From an uncultured Pelagibacteraceae bacterium (GTDB taxonomy: Bacteria > Pseudomonadota > Alphaproteobacteria > Pelagibacterales > Pelagibacteraceae), in NCBI GenBank assembly GCA_902524945.1, contig CABZFF010000006.1, positions 1 through 64,000 on the forward strand: DNA of 64,000 bases, given 5' to 3'. A program made the position numbers and the translations under genes. Below the pieces are notes generated by a model. That model saw only the letters and a program-made list of their open reading frames with translations. It ran no database searches and had not been told where the DNA came from. Shown here one piece after another: positions 32,089 to 41,387 of this stretch (the stretch's first letter is position 1; each line of letters begins with the position of its first letter).

Positions 32089-33105
32089 CTATTTTACTGA
32101 TTTTAAGACCAGTGTATCCTTGTTCCTCGTAAAAAGACATCCTCCGAGGGTTGAATTTTCAAATTTATTACTCTCAATATTGCTTATTAGATTAATTACT
32201 TTTTTTGATCTAGGGTTGTAGTAATTATTCTTAAGATATTTAATAGAAAGATTAATAATATTCATCTTAATTTCTTTGTTTAAACTTTTAAATTTTTTTA
32301 GATCAATAGAAACTTTTTTATAAGAAATTATGGTAGTTTCTTTAAAAATTTTTTCAAAATATTGATCCAGTGTAGCCTTGCTTGAGGCTAAATTATTGAT
32401 AGATTTTATAATCTGCTCGTAATGAATGCCACTTTTTTTAAGCGGTTTTTCTAAATTTCTAATTTTAATTCTTAAAAACTTTTGATCTTTATTTGATGGA
32501 TCTTTAAAAAATTTATTAAACATAATTTTAGATAATTTTATTAAATATTTTTTTTTTGTGTCAAGTAAGGGCCTATAAAGATTGATATTATTTCCAATTT
32601 TAGTAAGTGTTCTCATTGAAGATAATCCAGTAAGTCCACTACCTCTTGATAATCGTATAAAAAAAGTTTCTACTTGGTCTTCAAGATTATGAGCTGTCAA
32701 AATAATTTTTATACTTTTTTTATTGCAATACTTTTTGATTAAATCGTATCTAATCTGTCTAGCCTGGCTTTGAATATTACGATTTATTTTAATTTTATTA
32801 TCGATGATTTTAAGATTAATTTGATATTTTTTAAGTAATTTTTTAACTTGAAGTGCCTCTTTGGTTGAATTTTTTCTAATGTTATGGTTAACCAAAACAA
32901 ACTCGAACTTAGTTTTCTTTTTATAACTATAAGCTTTACAAAGAGCAACTAGAGCTAGACTATCTGGACCGCCTGAAAGAGCTACAACAAATTTTTTTTT
33001 TTTTAAATTTTCAATTTTATCGCAAAAATTTTCAAAAATTTTTGATAAATCACTGTAATCCTTAAAACCACTTTTAAGAATTACACTTGAATTTTTTTTG
33101 CTCAT
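32089..33105 (-). CDS. tilS: tRNA(Ile)-lysidine synthase
   Basis: TilS attaches lysine to C34 of the CAU-anticodon isoleucine tRNA, switching it from AUG to AUA decoding. That matters in a genome rich in AUA codons. The PP-loop ATPase motif [14 protein letters not shown] is near residue 43, with [13 protein letters not shown] and [25 protein letters not shown] following. The 338 residues include a shortened C-terminal region. Its start lies 32 bases inside the 3' end of cpoB/ybgF. It belongs to the conserved ybgF-tilS-ftsH order. Confidence 0.95.
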   Translation of the reverse strand: MSKKNSSVILKSGFKDYSDLSKIFENFCDKIENLKKKKFVVALSGGPDSLALVALCKAYSYKKKTKFEFVLVNHNIRKNSTKEALQVKKLLKKYQINLKIIDNKIKINRNIQSQARQIRYDLIKKYCNKKSIKIILTAHNLEDQVETFFIRLSRGSGLTGLSSMRTLTKIGNNINLYRPLLDTKKKYLIKLSKIMFNKFFKDPSNKDQKFLRIKIRNLEKPLKKSGIHYEQIIKSINNLASSKATLDQYFEKIFKETTIISYKKVSIDLKKFKSLNKEIKMNIINLSIKYLKNNYYNPRSKKVINLISNIESNKFENSTLGGCLFTRNKDTLVLKSVK

Positions 33106-34039
33106 ACTGAGCTTTTTGTAACACAGACTTGCTTGCTTTTGGGTATTCTTTTTTCAAACCAGAAATCATCTTACAACCTTGGTCTTTTTCACCAAGTTGA
33201 ACCATGGTTATCCCAAGTTTTAAAAGGTTATCAGGAGCCTTTTTGCTTTTAGGATAGTTTTGATATCCATCTAAATAAGCTGTAGCTGCATCAGAGTATA
33301 ATTGTCTTATTCTAAAAGTTTCACCGTACCAATACTGAGCGCTTCCAGCTAAATCATGATCTTTGTTTTTATCAATAAATTCTTTAAGCGCTGCTTCTGC
33401 AGTTTCATAATCACCAATTTTCATAAAGCTTACTGCAAACTCATATTGTTCATTTGGGTTTTTATTTGGTAACAACGACTCAGTTTTCTCTGGTTGAGCC
33501 TCTATCACTGTTTTCGCACTTTCAACAGAATTTATAGTTTGTTGATTAGGTAAATTAGTCATTTTATATCCTGGATTTGCTCCAAAATCTTGGGGTTTAC
33601 TTGCACCAGGTAAAACTGCTTGCTCCTTTTTATTTTGAAAAGAGGAAGTTCCATTTTCTAGATCTGAGAATCTTAATTGATTATCGGATTGAATTTTAGT
33701 CACTCTAGAAGATAATTTATCAAGCTTAAAATTAACTTCTTCAAATTTATTTGTGAGTAATCTAAATTGATCTTCAATTTCATTTAATTTTAATAAATGT
33801 TTAGTAAGTATATCTTCATTTAAACCATCAGTTTTTACTGAGCTCGAGGAATTGTTTAAGGAAATTTCAGATTTTTGATAGACTGCTTTTTCTAAAGTTT
33901 TTAAATCTTTAGTAATCACTTGAATTTGATCGGCAATCGCCTTTAAATAAATTTCCTCTTCCTCTGCAATTGATAGACTAAAGGTTAGAATCGATAAGAT
34001 AAATGTTAAAATAGTAAATCTTATTTTAATACATGCCAT
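33074..34039 (-). CDS. cpoB: Tol-Pal system coordinator CpoB (YbgF), periplasmic TPR protein
   Basis: CpoB links Tol-Pal constriction with peptidoglycan synthesis at the septum. I chose the ATG at 34039 (MACIKIRF...), which gives a compact signal peptide ending near SLSIA; an upstream ATG at 34072 would add 11 residues and lie in the terminator region. After the signal come an N-terminal coiled coil (about residues 30-120), a polar linker, and C-terminal TPR repeats (NEQYEFAVSFMKIGDYETAEAALKEFI, AQYWYGETFRIRQLYSDAATAYLDGYQNYPKSKKAPDNLLKLG). It lies downstream of pal, as is usual, but a strong terminator separates them. Confidence 0.93.
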   Translation of the reverse strand: MACIKIRFTILTFILSILTFSLSIAEEEEIYLKAIADQIQVITKDLKTLEKAVYQKSEISLNNSSSSVKTDGLNEDILTKHLLKLNEIEDQFRLLTNKFEEVNFKLDKLSSRVTKIQSDNQLRFSDLENGTSSFQNKKEQAVLPGASKPQDFGANPGYKMTNLPNQQTINSVESAKTVIEAQPEKTESLLPNKNPNEQYEFAVSFMKIGDYETAEAALKEFIDKNKDHDLAGSAQYWYGETFRIRQLYSDAATAYLDGYQNYPKSKKAPDNLLKLGITMVQLGEKDQGCKMISGLKKEYPKASKSVLQKAQYEQKKFKCNS

Positions 34040-34070
34040 AGTAAATAAATTCTTAAGCTTACAAAATGGC

Positions 34071-34113
34071 AAAAAAAAGACCCTTTAATTTAAGTTGCTG
34101 TTAAAGGGTCTTT
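34071..34113 (-). terminator. Rho-independent terminator after pal
   Basis: Read leftward, a perfect 13-bp stem (34113-34101 with 34088-34076, core GACCC/GGGTC) closes a 12-base loop and runs into eight T residues on the transcript strand (34078-34071). It lies 16 bases after the pal stop and before cpoB. It is the clearest intrinsic terminator I noticed in the window. Confidence 0.93.
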
Positions 34114-34129
34114 AAAGTTTATAAATTTT

Positions 34130-34606
34130 TTAGTTTACTTTAACTGTAACTGAACGTCTGTTTTGTGACCAAGCTATAGGCGAAGATTTTGGATTAACTG
34201 GTTTTTCTTTACCATAACTTATAACTGAAATTCTTTTTCCAGAAATTCCGTAAGTCATCAAATAATCTCGTGCAGCGTTAGCTCTTCTCTCACCCAATGC
34301 TAAGTTATATTCTCTAGTTCCTCTTTCGTCAGCATGACCTTCTATAGTCACATTAAGATTTTTGTTTTTTCTTAAAAAAGTAGCTTGTTTTCTTAATGTA
34401 GCTCTTGAAGCTGTAGTTAACGAAGACTTGTTCGTAGCAAAAAATACTCTGTCTGGAACACCTGCTGCTAAATACTCTACAGTTTCTTTCCCAGTGTAAA
34501 CGTCGCCTTCTATATCACCTGATTTCTTAGCAGTAGAACAAGCGCTAAGTATTAAAGTAGTGAAAATTATTAGTAATATATTTTTTAAATTCGTATTTAA
34601 TGTCAT
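34130..34606 (-). CDS. pal: Peptidoglycan-associated lipoprotein Pal
   Basis: Pal is an outer-membrane lipoprotein that binds peptidoglycan and TolB. The signal peptide ends in the lipobox LSAC with Cys23 as the lipidation site. The OmpA-like domain follows: VFFATNKSSLTTASRATLRKQA, then the diaminopimelate-binding NVTIEGHADERGTREYNLALGERRANAARDYL. The 158-residue length is normal. It ends 16 bases before an intrinsic terminator, and tolB lies 75 bases upstream. Confidence 0.97.
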   Translation of the reverse strand: MTLNTNLKNILLIIFTTLILSACSTAKKSGDIEGDVYTGKETVEYLAAGVPDRVFFATNKSSLTTASRATLRKQATFLRKNKNLNVTIEGHADERGTREYNLALGERRANAARDYLMTYGISGKRISVISYGKEKPVNPKSSPIAWSQNRRSVTVKVN

Positions 34607-34681
34607 TTTTTCCCCTAGGTTTAATGTGGTTATTTCAAATTATTAGAAGTTATTCAAGTATATTTTACATTAAATTCAACC

Positions 34682-36019
34682 TCACTTAGATAATAATGAA
34701 GACCAAGATGGGTCAGAAGCGTCGGTTTTTGTTGAAAGCCTTCTCTCGTTATAACCTGTTATATCAATAGACCATAATTTGGCTGAAAACCCCTCTCCTT
34801 TTTCACCAGCTTTTGTCTCTCTATAAAATACCAAAACTCTTCCGTTAGGAGACCATGAAGGAGCCTCTTGATAATAGTTTTCGGTCAATAGTCTTTCACC
34901 GCTTCCATCTATTCTCATTACTCCTATATAAAATTTTCCTTTATGCATTTTAGTAAAGGCTATTAGATCTCCTCTAGGGGACCAAACAGGTGTCCCATAT
35001 ATTCCTTTTCCAAAAGTAATTCTTTTTACATTGCTTCCATCGCTTCTCATTACATAAATTTGTTGTAGACCACTTCTGTCAGAATTAAACGCAATAAATT
35101 TACCGTTCGGTGAAAAAGACGGAGACGTATCAATTGATGAGTGATCGGTGATTCTTTCAACTAATCTTGTTTCTAAATCCATAGTATAAATATCAGAATT
35201 ACCATCTTTAGCAAAACTCATGATTATTTTTTTTCCATCTGGAGAAAATCTTGGAGCAAAAGTCATACCAGGAAAATTTCCTACAATTTCTTGGGTGCCT
35301 GTTTCTATATCTAACAAATATACTCTAGGCATATTTCTGAAGTAAGACATATAAGTAACCATCTGATTAGTAGGATTAAATCGTGGAGTTAAAACCAATT
35401 CGTTACCTAAAGTTAAATATTTCGTATTAAATCCATCTTGATCCATAATAGCTAGCTTTTTAACTCTTTGATTTTTTGGTCCACTTTCAGCAACATATAT
35501 AATTCTTGTATCAAAATATCCCTTCTCACCGGTAAGTCTTTCATAAATTTTATCTGAAATTATATGCGCAACTCTTCTCCAGTTTGAAGGCGTTGTTGTA
35601 AAAGCTAACGCTGTCATTTCCTTATCAGCTGTTAAATCCCAAAGTCTAAATTCAACTTTTAATTTACTGTCCTTTACTAAAATTTTTCCAGTAACTAATG
35701 CCTGGGCTTTTATCAAGCGCCAATCTTCAAATCTTGGTTTTAAATGGGCTATATCGGGCTTTTGAACAAATGCATCTTTTTTAAGTGGATTAAACAATCC
35801 TGTATTTTTAAAATTAACTTCAATTACTTTAGAAATATTTGCACCTAATTCTCTTACATTTATATCTTTATATTTTTGAGAACTTATATCTACGTGTAAA
35901 GGTGAAACTGCAATTGGTAGTGGATCAAGGTTTCCTCTCGTAATATCGACTTTAATCAATGCAAAAGATTTATTTAAAAATAAAAAGCTTATTATTGATA
36001 CAAAAATAAATTTTTTCAT
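34682..36019 (-). CDS. tolB: Tol-Pal system periplasmic protein TolB
   Basis: TolB is the periplasmic partner that shuttles between TolA and Pal during outer-membrane constriction. The 445 residues start with a signal peptide (about 1-20). An N-terminal domain follows ([13 protein letters not shown] to GKILV), then a six-bladed beta-propeller with repeated SPDGK and DIYTMDL-type blades (for example [37 protein letters not shown]). It starts 1 base after tolA ends. Confidence 0.97.
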   Translation of the reverse strand: MKKFIFVSIISFLFLNKSFALIKVDITRGNLDPLPIAVSPLHVDISSQKYKDINVRELGANISKVIEVNFKNTGLFNPLKKDAFVQKPDIAHLKPRFEDWRLIKAQALVTGKILVKDSKLKVEFRLWDLTADKEMTALAFTTTPSNWRRVAHIISDKIYERLTGEKGYFDTRIIYVAESGPKNQRVKKLAIMDQDGFNTKYLTLGNELVLTPRFNPTNQMVTYMSYFRNMPRVYLLDIETGTQEIVGNFPGMTFAPRFSPDGKKIIMSFAKDGNSDIYTMDLETRLVERITDHSSIDTSPSFSPNGKFIAFNSDRSGLQQIYVMRSDGSNVKRITFGKGIYGTPVWSPRGDLIAFTKMHKGKFYIGVMRIDGSGERLLTENYYQEAPSWSPNGRVLVFYRETKAGEKGEGFSAKLWSIDITGYNERRLSTKTDASDPSWSSLLSK

Positions 36020-36020
36020 A

Positions 36021-36830
36021 CTAACCTTTTAACATTTCAGTTGGATTAAAGTTAAGTTGAATATTTTTCCATTTATCGTAGCCTGTTGGAGGTACTTTTA
36101 ATGGTTGGCACAATCTGACCGCTCTTAAAGCGCTTTCTGCTAAAACTTTATAAAATTTCTGCCCAGGTTTATTCATTCTCTCATGATCTAAAATTTCGGA
36201 CTTCATTATTGTACCATCTTTTTTTAACTCTAATTTGATCCTTACCAACAAATTTTGATCAAAAGGCAATCCTAAAGGTATACTCCAACAACCAAATATT
36301 TGTGCTCTCAAAGCATCTTCCTCTGATAAACTAAGACCTGTTGCAAATGAATTTTTTTGATTACTTTGAGTAATTTTATTACTATCTTTTTCTTTAACTG
36401 CTTCAACTTCTTTTGCCTTATCAATTAAAGCTGCTATTTGATTAGTATCAATAAGTTCTTTTTTCTCAAATTCTGATGATTGTCTTATTTGCGGTTTAAC
36501 TTCTTCTGGATTCTGTTTTTTTTTAATTATCTGTTTTTCCTCTTCTTTATCATTGGGTAATGGAATTCTATCAGGTTTCTCTTTAGCTTTTGCCGCTGGA
36601 GGAGCTTGTTCTGATACTACTCTTTCCTGCTCCTTTTTTTTAGTTTCTTCAATAATTTTTCTTGCTTTAGGTGCGTAAGGTATATTTGTTTTGTCTGCGA
36701 TTTGTATCAATTCTACTGAAACTATTGGAGGTAAATCTACCGGTTCTCTAAGCATAAAGGGTAAGCTCAAAACAGTAAGAAGTATCATTACTGAGTGAAA
36801 TGAAAGTGAATAAATTAAACTTCTTAACAT
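36021..36830 (-). CDS. tolA: Tol-Pal protein TolA
   Basis: TolA spans the periplasm from the TolQR motor to the outer membrane. The 269 residues show one N-terminal membrane helix (about 5-27), a charged Lys/Glu/Gln-rich helical linker to about residue 170, and a C-terminal domain ([31 protein letters not shown] ... [14 protein letters not shown]) like TolA domain III. Sequence is weakly conserved in this family; position between tolR and tolB makes the call firm. The linker is shorter than in E. coli. Confidence 0.93.
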   Translation of the reverse strand: MLRSLIYSLSFHSVMILLTVLSLPFMLREPVDLPPIVSVELIQIADKTNIPYAPKARKIIEETKKKEQERVVSEQAPPAAKAKEKPDRIPLPNDKEEEKQIIKKKQNPEEVKPQIRQSSEFEKKELIDTNQIAALIDKAKEVEAVKEKDSNKITQSNQKNSFATGLSLSEEDALRAQIFGCWSIPLGLPFDQNLLVRIKLELKKDGTIMKSEILDHERMNKPGQKFYKVLAESALRAVRLCQPLKVPPTGYDKWKNIQLNFNPTEMLKG

Positions 36831-36839
36831 ATAGCATTC

Positions 36840-37253
36840 TCAATTTTTATAAGGCTCAGAAATCAAAGCAACTTTTGAAAAACCTGCGCCGGATAATGTA
36901 CCCATCACTTCTAAAACCCTTCCATAATTTATATTTTTATCACCTCTTACATATATTCTTGTGTCAGTTCTATTTTTAGAAATAGCAAGCAGTTTAGGGA
37001 CAATTTTTTGATATTTAACTTTATGCTCTTGAATATATATTTCACCCTTTGAATTAATACTAATGGTTAAAGGTTCTTGATCATCAGGAAGAGAGTCTGC
37101 AGAAGATTCGGGTAAATCTACTTGAACGCCAACAGTCAACAGAGGAGCTGTTACCATAAAAATAATTAACAAAACAAGCATTACATCCACGAAGGGAGTT
37201 ACATTTATCTCACTCATTGGTTCATTTTTTGAGCGATTAAAATTAAAAGACAT
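36840..37253 (-). CDS. tolR: Tol-Pal proton-channel protein TolR (ExbD family)
   Basis: TolR forms the proton-driven motor with TolQ. The 137 residues carry the N-terminal segment SEINVTPFVDVMLVLLIIFMVTAPLL, whose membrane Asp in FVDVMLVLLIIFM is the proton-binding residue of the family. A periplasmic domain with the RGDKNINYGRVLEVMGTLSGAG motif follows. It starts 2 bases after tolQ. Confidence 0.97.
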   Translation of the reverse strand: MSFNFNRSKNEPMSEINVTPFVDVMLVLLIIFMVTAPLLTVGVQVDLPESSADSLPDDQEPLTISINSKGEIYIQEHKVKYQKIVPKLLAISKNRTDTRIYVRGDKNINYGRVLEVMGTLSGAGFSKVALISEPYKN

Positions 37254-37255
37254 TT

Positions 37256-37936
37256 TTATATTATTGACAAAAATCTTTTTGAAAAATTTTCAATTTTAGA
37301 AAAGTATCTTCGTGAGTCACTATTAAATTTGTTATATGCAACAACTGCTGGGATTGCAGCTAATAAACCTAAAGCTGTAGCAAATAAAGCCTCTGCTATT
37401 CCTGGAGCAACTATTGCTAGGCTGGTATTTCGCGATATTGCTATTGATTGAAACGAATTCATGATACCCCAAACTGTTCCGAACAATCCTATAAATGGAG
37501 CTGTAGACCCAATAGTCGCTAGATAGGTAAAATTTTTCTCTACTTTTTTTAACTCGGTGTCTGTTGCAATTTCAAGAATTCTTTGAACTCTAGCAGATTG
37601 AATTACAGACGATTGTCTTTTTGTCTTAATAAGCTCTGTCATAGCCGCTTTAAAAATCAATGTGGCAGGATCATTAGTATTACTAGGAAGACTATTATTG
37701 AAACTTTCTGCTGATTTAGCTTTCCAAAACTTTTTCTCAAAGTCTTCGGTAGATTTATTTATATTTTTGAATAACTTAAATTTGTCAAAAATTAACGCCC
37801 AAGAAAATATTGAACTGACTATGAGTAAAATAATAACGAATTTTACAACAAAGTCGGCTCTCATAAATAAGCTCCATAAAGTAAAATCTGAGGAGCCGCC
37901 TAGGCCAACAACTTGAGCTGCTATATCTTGTTCCAT
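37256..37936 (-). CDS. tolQ: Tol-Pal motor protein TolQ (ExbB/MotA family)
   Basis: TolQ is the multi-pass stator partner of TolR. The 226 residues have a first membrane helix at about 29-50 (VKFVIILLIVSSIFSWALIF) and the paired helices around FTYLATIGSTAPFIGLFGTVWGIMNSFQSI and IAEALFATALGLLAAIPAVVAYN, the signature stretch of ExbB/TolQ proteins. ybgC, which usually precedes tolQ in proteobacteria, is absent here. Confidence 0.97.
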   Translation of the reverse strand: MEQDIAAQVVGLGGSSDFTLWSLFMRADFVVKFVIILLIVSSIFSWALIFDKFKLFKNINKSTEDFEKKFWKAKSAESFNNSLPSNTNDPATLIFKAAMTELIKTKRQSSVIQSARVQRILEIATDTELKKVEKNFTYLATIGSTAPFIGLFGTVWGIMNSFQSIAISRNTSLAIVAPGIAEALFATALGLLAAIPAVVAYNKFNSDSRRYFSKIENFSKRFLSII

Positions 37937-37994
37937 AAAAGTTGATTACTTTTAGAATGTGTCATGAATTTGGCGTTTTTTTAATAAATTAATA

Positions 37995-38486
37995 CTAATT
38001 ATTATCTTTTAATCTTGTCTCATAATAAAATCTTGCTATTAAAATAGCATCAGACTTATTTACATCTTTTTTTTTTGATAACTGGCTTGAAATAGAGGGA
38101 TACATTTCAATTGCTTTTGTTCTACTTGAGTCTTTTGACGAATTAATCAATTCAAAATATTTTTTCCATTTTGATGGTCTAACAAAAAAAATTGGTAAAT
38201 TAAGAGCGGCACATACACCCTTTATAGCCCCAAAAGTTTGTCCAAAATTAAACATACTTGTAACCCCTTGTCCTGGCATGGCATTAACTTGTTCTACTAC
38301 AACAGCTACTTCCTCATTAGCTTTAATATTCTCATTAATAATAGTCACCAATTGTGCACTATTCAGCTGTCTTTTATTTTTTTTTCCTTCAGCCATAACT
38401 GGCATATCAAGTAATTTTAGAACTTTTTTATCTTCTAAAATTGCTATTGCACCACTTAATCCAGGATCTATACCTATTAATTTCAT
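37995..38486 (-). CDS. RuvC-like Holliday junction resolvase of the phage-type/short family
   Basis: A 163-residue RNase H-fold nuclease with acidic residues Asp7 (GIDPGLSGA), Glu65 (VVVEQV), Asp141 and Asp146 (KKDVNKSDA), the pattern of RuvC. The core AMPGQGVTSMFNFGQTFGAIKG is typical of RuvC-like proteins common in phages and some bacteria, rather than classical RuvC. It occupies the ruvC position after yebC, but ruvA, ruvB and ybgC, which normally follow, are missing. The likely role is resolving recombination intermediates. Whether it replaces or descends from the original ruvC cannot be told by eye. Confidence 0.85.
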   Translation of the reverse strand: MKLIGIDPGLSGAIAILEDKKVLKLLDMPVMAEGKKNKRQLNSAQLVTIINENIKANEEVAVVVEQVNAMPGQGVTSMFNFGQTFGAIKGVCAALNLPIFFVRPSKWKKYFELINSSKDSSRTKAIEMYPSISSQLSKKKDVNKSDAILIARFYYETRLKDNN

Positions 38487-39212
38487 TTAATTAATTTCTA
38501 AATTTGCATTAGTAAATACATTTTGAACATCGTCTAATTCCTCAAGAGCATTTAAAACATCAAACATTTTTTTACTTTGTTCTTTATTCAAACTTAAATA
38601 ATCTACAGGTCTCCACTCTATTGCTGAATAAGCAAAATTATCTATTTTTTTTTCTAACTCAGTTTTGACTTTATAAAAATCCTCTTTTATGGTTATAATT
38701 TCGTGAAAATCTTGGTTTTTTAAACAGTCTTTAGCTCCTGAATTTATTGCAATTTCAAAAGCTTCTTCCTCAGTAATTTTATTTACTTCAATATGAATAA
38801 TTCCGCAATTATTAAACATATGAGAAGTAGAGCCAGTTTCACCAAGTCTGCCCCCATTTTTTTGTAAAATTGTTCTAATACTTGAAGCTGATCTGTTTTT
38901 GTTGTCTGTTAATGTTTCAATTATAAGTGCAGTGTTAAAAGGTCCAAATCCCTCATACCTTAAACTTTCGAAATTTTTGTCTCCAACTATCTCTGATTTG
39001 TTTATAGCTCTAGAAATATTATCTTTTGGCATATTAGCTTGCCTTGCTGCATGTATTGCAGTTCTTAATCTCGGATTCATATCCGGATTTTTATCTCCAA
39101 GTTTAGCAGCTACAGTTATTTCTCTAGAAAGTTTTGAAAATATCTTTGACCTTTCTTTATCTGCTCTACCTTTCTTGTGTTTAATCCCAGCCCAATGAGA
39201 ATGACCTGCCAT
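38487..39212 (-). CDS. yebC: YebC/TACO1-family protein
   Basis: A 241-residue protein beginning MAGHSHWAGIKHKKGRADKERSKIFSKL, the invariant start of the family. LRTAIHAARQANMPKDNI, YEGFGPFNTALIIE and KNGGRLGETGSTSHMF follow. YebC proteins have been described as transcription regulators and more recently as ribosome-associated factors that relieve stalling; the role in this organism is not shown. It abuts the RuvC-like gene with no gap. Confidence 0.96.
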   Translation of the reverse strand: MAGHSHWAGIKHKKGRADKERSKIFSKLSREITVAAKLGDKNPDMNPRLRTAIHAARQANMPKDNISRAINKSEIVGDKNFESLRYEGFGPFNTALIIETLTDNKNRSASSIRTILQKNGGRLGETGSTSHMFNNCGIIHIEVNKITEEEAFEIAINSGAKDCLKNQDFHEIITIKEDFYKVKTELEKKIDNFAYSAIEWRPVDYLSLNKEQSKKMFDVLNALEELDDVQNVFTNANLEIN

Positions 39213-39214
39213 AA

Positions 39215-40021
39215 CTATTTTTCTAGAGATCCTCCCGTAATTATTCTGGATATTTTTACTGCTAGACCTGTTTCCACATCAGCTTCAACAACTATTCCTG
39301 AGAGAGTGCCTTCTCCTTCAGAGGGAAAATGGCTTTTAGCATCTTTTTCTTTAAAAAATCTTTTTAATGAATTTTCTTTATTCATACCAATAACTGAATT
39401 GTAATCTCCGCACATTCCAATGTCGGTTTGATATGCTGTTCCTTTATCCAAAATTCTTGTATCAGCTGTAGGAATATGTGTGTGAGTTCCTACTACACAA
39501 GTTGATGTTCCATCAAAAAAGTGTCCAATTGCCATTTTTTCACTTGTAATTTCTCCATGAAAATCAATTATCGAGAAATCTACATTTTTTTTTAAAATAA
39601 TCTTTTTACTAATTTCTTTTGCTTTTTTAAAAACATCTTCTGTTTTTTTCATGAATACGTTTCCCATTAAGTTTATTACGGCAATTTTATATTTTTTATC
39701 TTTGGACAAATAAATACCAAAACCTTTACCGGGAGATCCCTCTATCAAATTAGCTGGACGGAGCAGTCTGTTTTCTTCTTCAATATAAGTTGAAGTTTCT
39801 TGTTTATCCCAAATGTGATTGCCAGAAGTAATCACATCAATTCCTAAAGAGAAAAATTCCTCAGCTATTTCTTTTGTAATTCCTTTTCCATCATCGGAAG
39901 AATTTTCACCATTTATAATTGCAAAATTAATTTTATTTTCATCTAGTAATTTTGATAAATTTTTTCTCAAAGCTTTTCTACCTGACATACCCATTACGTC
40001 TCCTAAGATCAAAATTTTCAT
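39215..40021 (-). CDS. YmdB-family metallophosphoesterase
   Basis: A 268-residue calcineurin-like phosphoesterase of the TIGR00282/YmdB family. Metal-binding motifs are visible: ILGDVMG at the N-terminus, NGENSSDDGKGI, TSGNHIWDKQE, IIDFHGEITSEKMA and GTHTHIPTADTRIL. Characterised relatives hydrolyse 2',3'-cyclic nucleotides. The start shares a base with the cyclo-ligase stop. The substrate here is not known. Confidence 0.92.
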   Translation of the reverse strand: MKILILGDVMGMSGRKALRKNLSKLLDENKINFAIINGENSSDDGKGITKEIAEEFFSLGIDVITSGNHIWDKQETSTYIEEENRLLRPANLIEGSPGKGFGIYLSKDKKYKIAVINLMGNVFMKKTEDVFKKAKEISKKIILKKNVDFSIIDFHGEITSEKMAIGHFFDGTSTCVVGTHTHIPTADTRILDKGTAYQTDIGMCGDYNSVIGMNKENSLKRFFKEKDAKSHFPSEGEGTLSGIVVEADVETGLAVKISRIITGGSLEK

Positions 40022-40572
40022 TATATCATTCCCTTTTCAGTTATTATGTAATCCAACTTAAAATCTTTATCATTTACCGGCAGGTTATGATATTTTTGAA
40101 AAGAAAAAGCAACACCAACAGTTATAATTTTTCTATGAATTTTTACAAATTTATTTAAGTACCTATCGTAAAAACCTTTACCATAGCCAATCCTATTTTT
40201 ATTTTTATCATAAGCTAGCAAAGGAACTAAAATAATATTAGGAATAATTTTTTTAGATTTGAATGGTTCAGGTATCCCGTACTTATTTAAATACAATATT
40301 TGATTTTTATTCCATTTGTAGAAATGCATTGTATCATTGTTATCAATTATTGGTAGTAAAAGACTAAATTTTTTAAAATATTTTATGTCAAAAATTTTTA
40401 AAATATTTACTTCAAAAGAACTTGGAAAATATATTGAAATATTAATTCTTTTATTTTTACTTAATTTTTTAATTACCCTTAATAATGGAGCAAAAAAATC
40501 ATTATCTATGTCGAAATAGTTTTTCTTTCTTTTTAGGAAATAGCTTCTTCTAATAAGCTTTTTTTTATCCAT
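40021..40572 (-). CDS. 5-formyltetrahydrofolate cyclo-ligase
   Basis: A 183-residue divergent MTHFS that converts 5-formyl-THF to methenyl-THF with ATP. The N-terminal KKLIRRSYFLKRKK, the FKSKKIIPNIILVPLLAYDKNKNRIGYGKGFYDRYL block (ATP/folate site) and the C-terminal YIITEKGMI are recognisable. It sits directly after zapA with no gap, matching the common zapA-MTHFS order. The space that holds 6S RNA in many genomes does not exist here. Confidence 0.9.
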   Translation of the reverse strand: MDKKKLIRRSYFLKRKKNYFDIDNDFFAPLLRVIKKLSKNKRINISIYFPSSFEVNILKIFDIKYFKKFSLLLPIIDNNDTMHFYKWNKNQILYLNKYGIPEPFKSKKIIPNIILVPLLAYDKNKNRIGYGKGFYDRYLNKFVKIHRKIITVGVAFSFQKYHNLPVNDKDFKLDYIITEKGMI

Positions 40573-41019
40573 TTATTGAATTTTAGATAAAGACTCTGTG
40601 TTAGAGATTATTTTTTCAAGTGATTGAGTTGTTTTGTCTAACATTGACTCGTAAAGATAATTATTTTCCTCGATTGTTTTTTTAAATTTTTCCAGTTCTT
40701 GATTTAAATTTTTAATTTCTATATCTTTATCTTTTTTATATTCAATAGCTAACGATCTTATTTCTTTAAATTTGTTTGATATCTCGTCAAGTTTATTTTT
40801 TTGCTCTGTCACCCTTTGTTTAAGATCAAAATACTCATCTATTAAATGAATGGTGGTGATTAATAAAAGTTTATTTTCTCCGATATTTCCAAGTTTATCT
40901 TTTAATTCAGAGTATTTTTTATCCAAATAACTTGTAAATTTTTTCAATGATTCTTCCTGACCATCATCACAAGATAATAGATAATCTTTATTGTTAAATT
41001 TTACATTTACATTTGCCAT
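40573..41019 (-). CDS. zapA: Cell division protein ZapA
   Basis: ZapA bundles FtsZ filaments at midcell. The 148 residues begin VNVKFNNKDYLLSCDDGQEESLKKFTSYLDKKYSEL, the ZapA globular domain, then LLLITTIHLIDEYFDLKQ and a long C-terminal coiled coil. At 148 residues it is longer than E. coli ZapA (about 109) because of the coiled-coil extension. It overlaps the upstream coiled-coil gene by 13 bases. Confidence 0.9.
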   Translation of the reverse strand: MANVNVKFNNKDYLLSCDDGQEESLKKFTSYLDKKYSELKDKLGNIGENKLLLITTIHLIDEYFDLKQRVTEQKNKLDEISNKFKEIRSLAIEYKKDKDIEIKNLNQELEKFKKTIEENNYLYESMLDKTTQSLEKIISNTESLSKIQ

Positions 41020-41330
41020 TTTTCAATTTCTGATACCAAATTTTCTGCATCTTGACTTAACTCATCTATCTCTTGGTTAAAATTATCCTCAAGCGCTGAT
41101 CGCTTTTTAACTTCTATTTGCAAATTTTGAATTTTTTCTTTTAAATATTTGTGTTCCCTTAGTAATTCTTGATTTTTTTTTTCCATTTCAGTTTTTTGTC
41201 TTGATATTTCATTTTTTTCTGTTTTGATTTTTTCTATTTCATAAGTTGGTTGTGAATAAGTTAAACTCAAAGAATTTAGCTTATCAATTAATAGGTTTAG
41301 ATTTTTTTCTTTTTTTTCAATTGTGCTCAT
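41007..41330 (-). CDS. Small coiled-coil protein upstream of zapA
   Basis: A 107-residue protein that is almost entirely Glu/Lys-rich heptad-like coiled coil, with no signal peptide or membrane segment. No catalytic motif is visible. Its 13-base overlap with zapA suggests a joint role in division, like the short coiled-coil proteins (DUF4164 or ZapB-like) found beside zapA in alphaproteobacteria. That role is inferred from position only. Confidence 0.75.
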   Translation of the reverse strand: MSTIEKKEKNLNLLIDKLNSLSLTYSQPTYEIEKIKTEKNEISRQKTEMEKKNQELLREHKYLKEKIQNLQIEVKKRSALEDNFNQEIDELSQDAENLVSEIEKWQM

Positions 41331-41332
41331 AA

Positions 41333-41351
41333 AATATTATATCATAATATT
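41333..41351. repeat. Inverted repeat between the divergent zapA operon and tkt
   Basis: A perfect 8-bp inverted repeat with a 3-base spacer (AATATTAT, ATC, ATAATATT) lies in the 57-base divergent promoter region. It could be an operator. A TTGATA at 41350 followed 17 bases later by TATAGG could serve tkt. Both are weak evidence in AT-rich DNA. Confidence 0.3.
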
Positions 41352-41387
41352 GATATACTTAGTTTAAGTCTATATAGGTTATTAAAA

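Noticed and set aside
31991-32140. N-terminal 50-residue extension of FtsH from an ATG at 32140
   Set aside because: It overlaps the tilS 3' end, adds an atypical sequence, and the family N-terminus (MNLKN...) starts at 31990 with a promoter-like region between.
32089-33105. Possible frameshift at the tilS/cpoB junction because of the 32-base overlap
   Set aside because: Both proteins are complete with normal ends, so the overlap is real compaction rather than a sequencing error.
40572-40574. 6S RNA gene expected between zapA and the cyclo-ligase gene
   Set aside because: The two genes abut with no gap and no 6S-like hairpin is present, so no feature is called.
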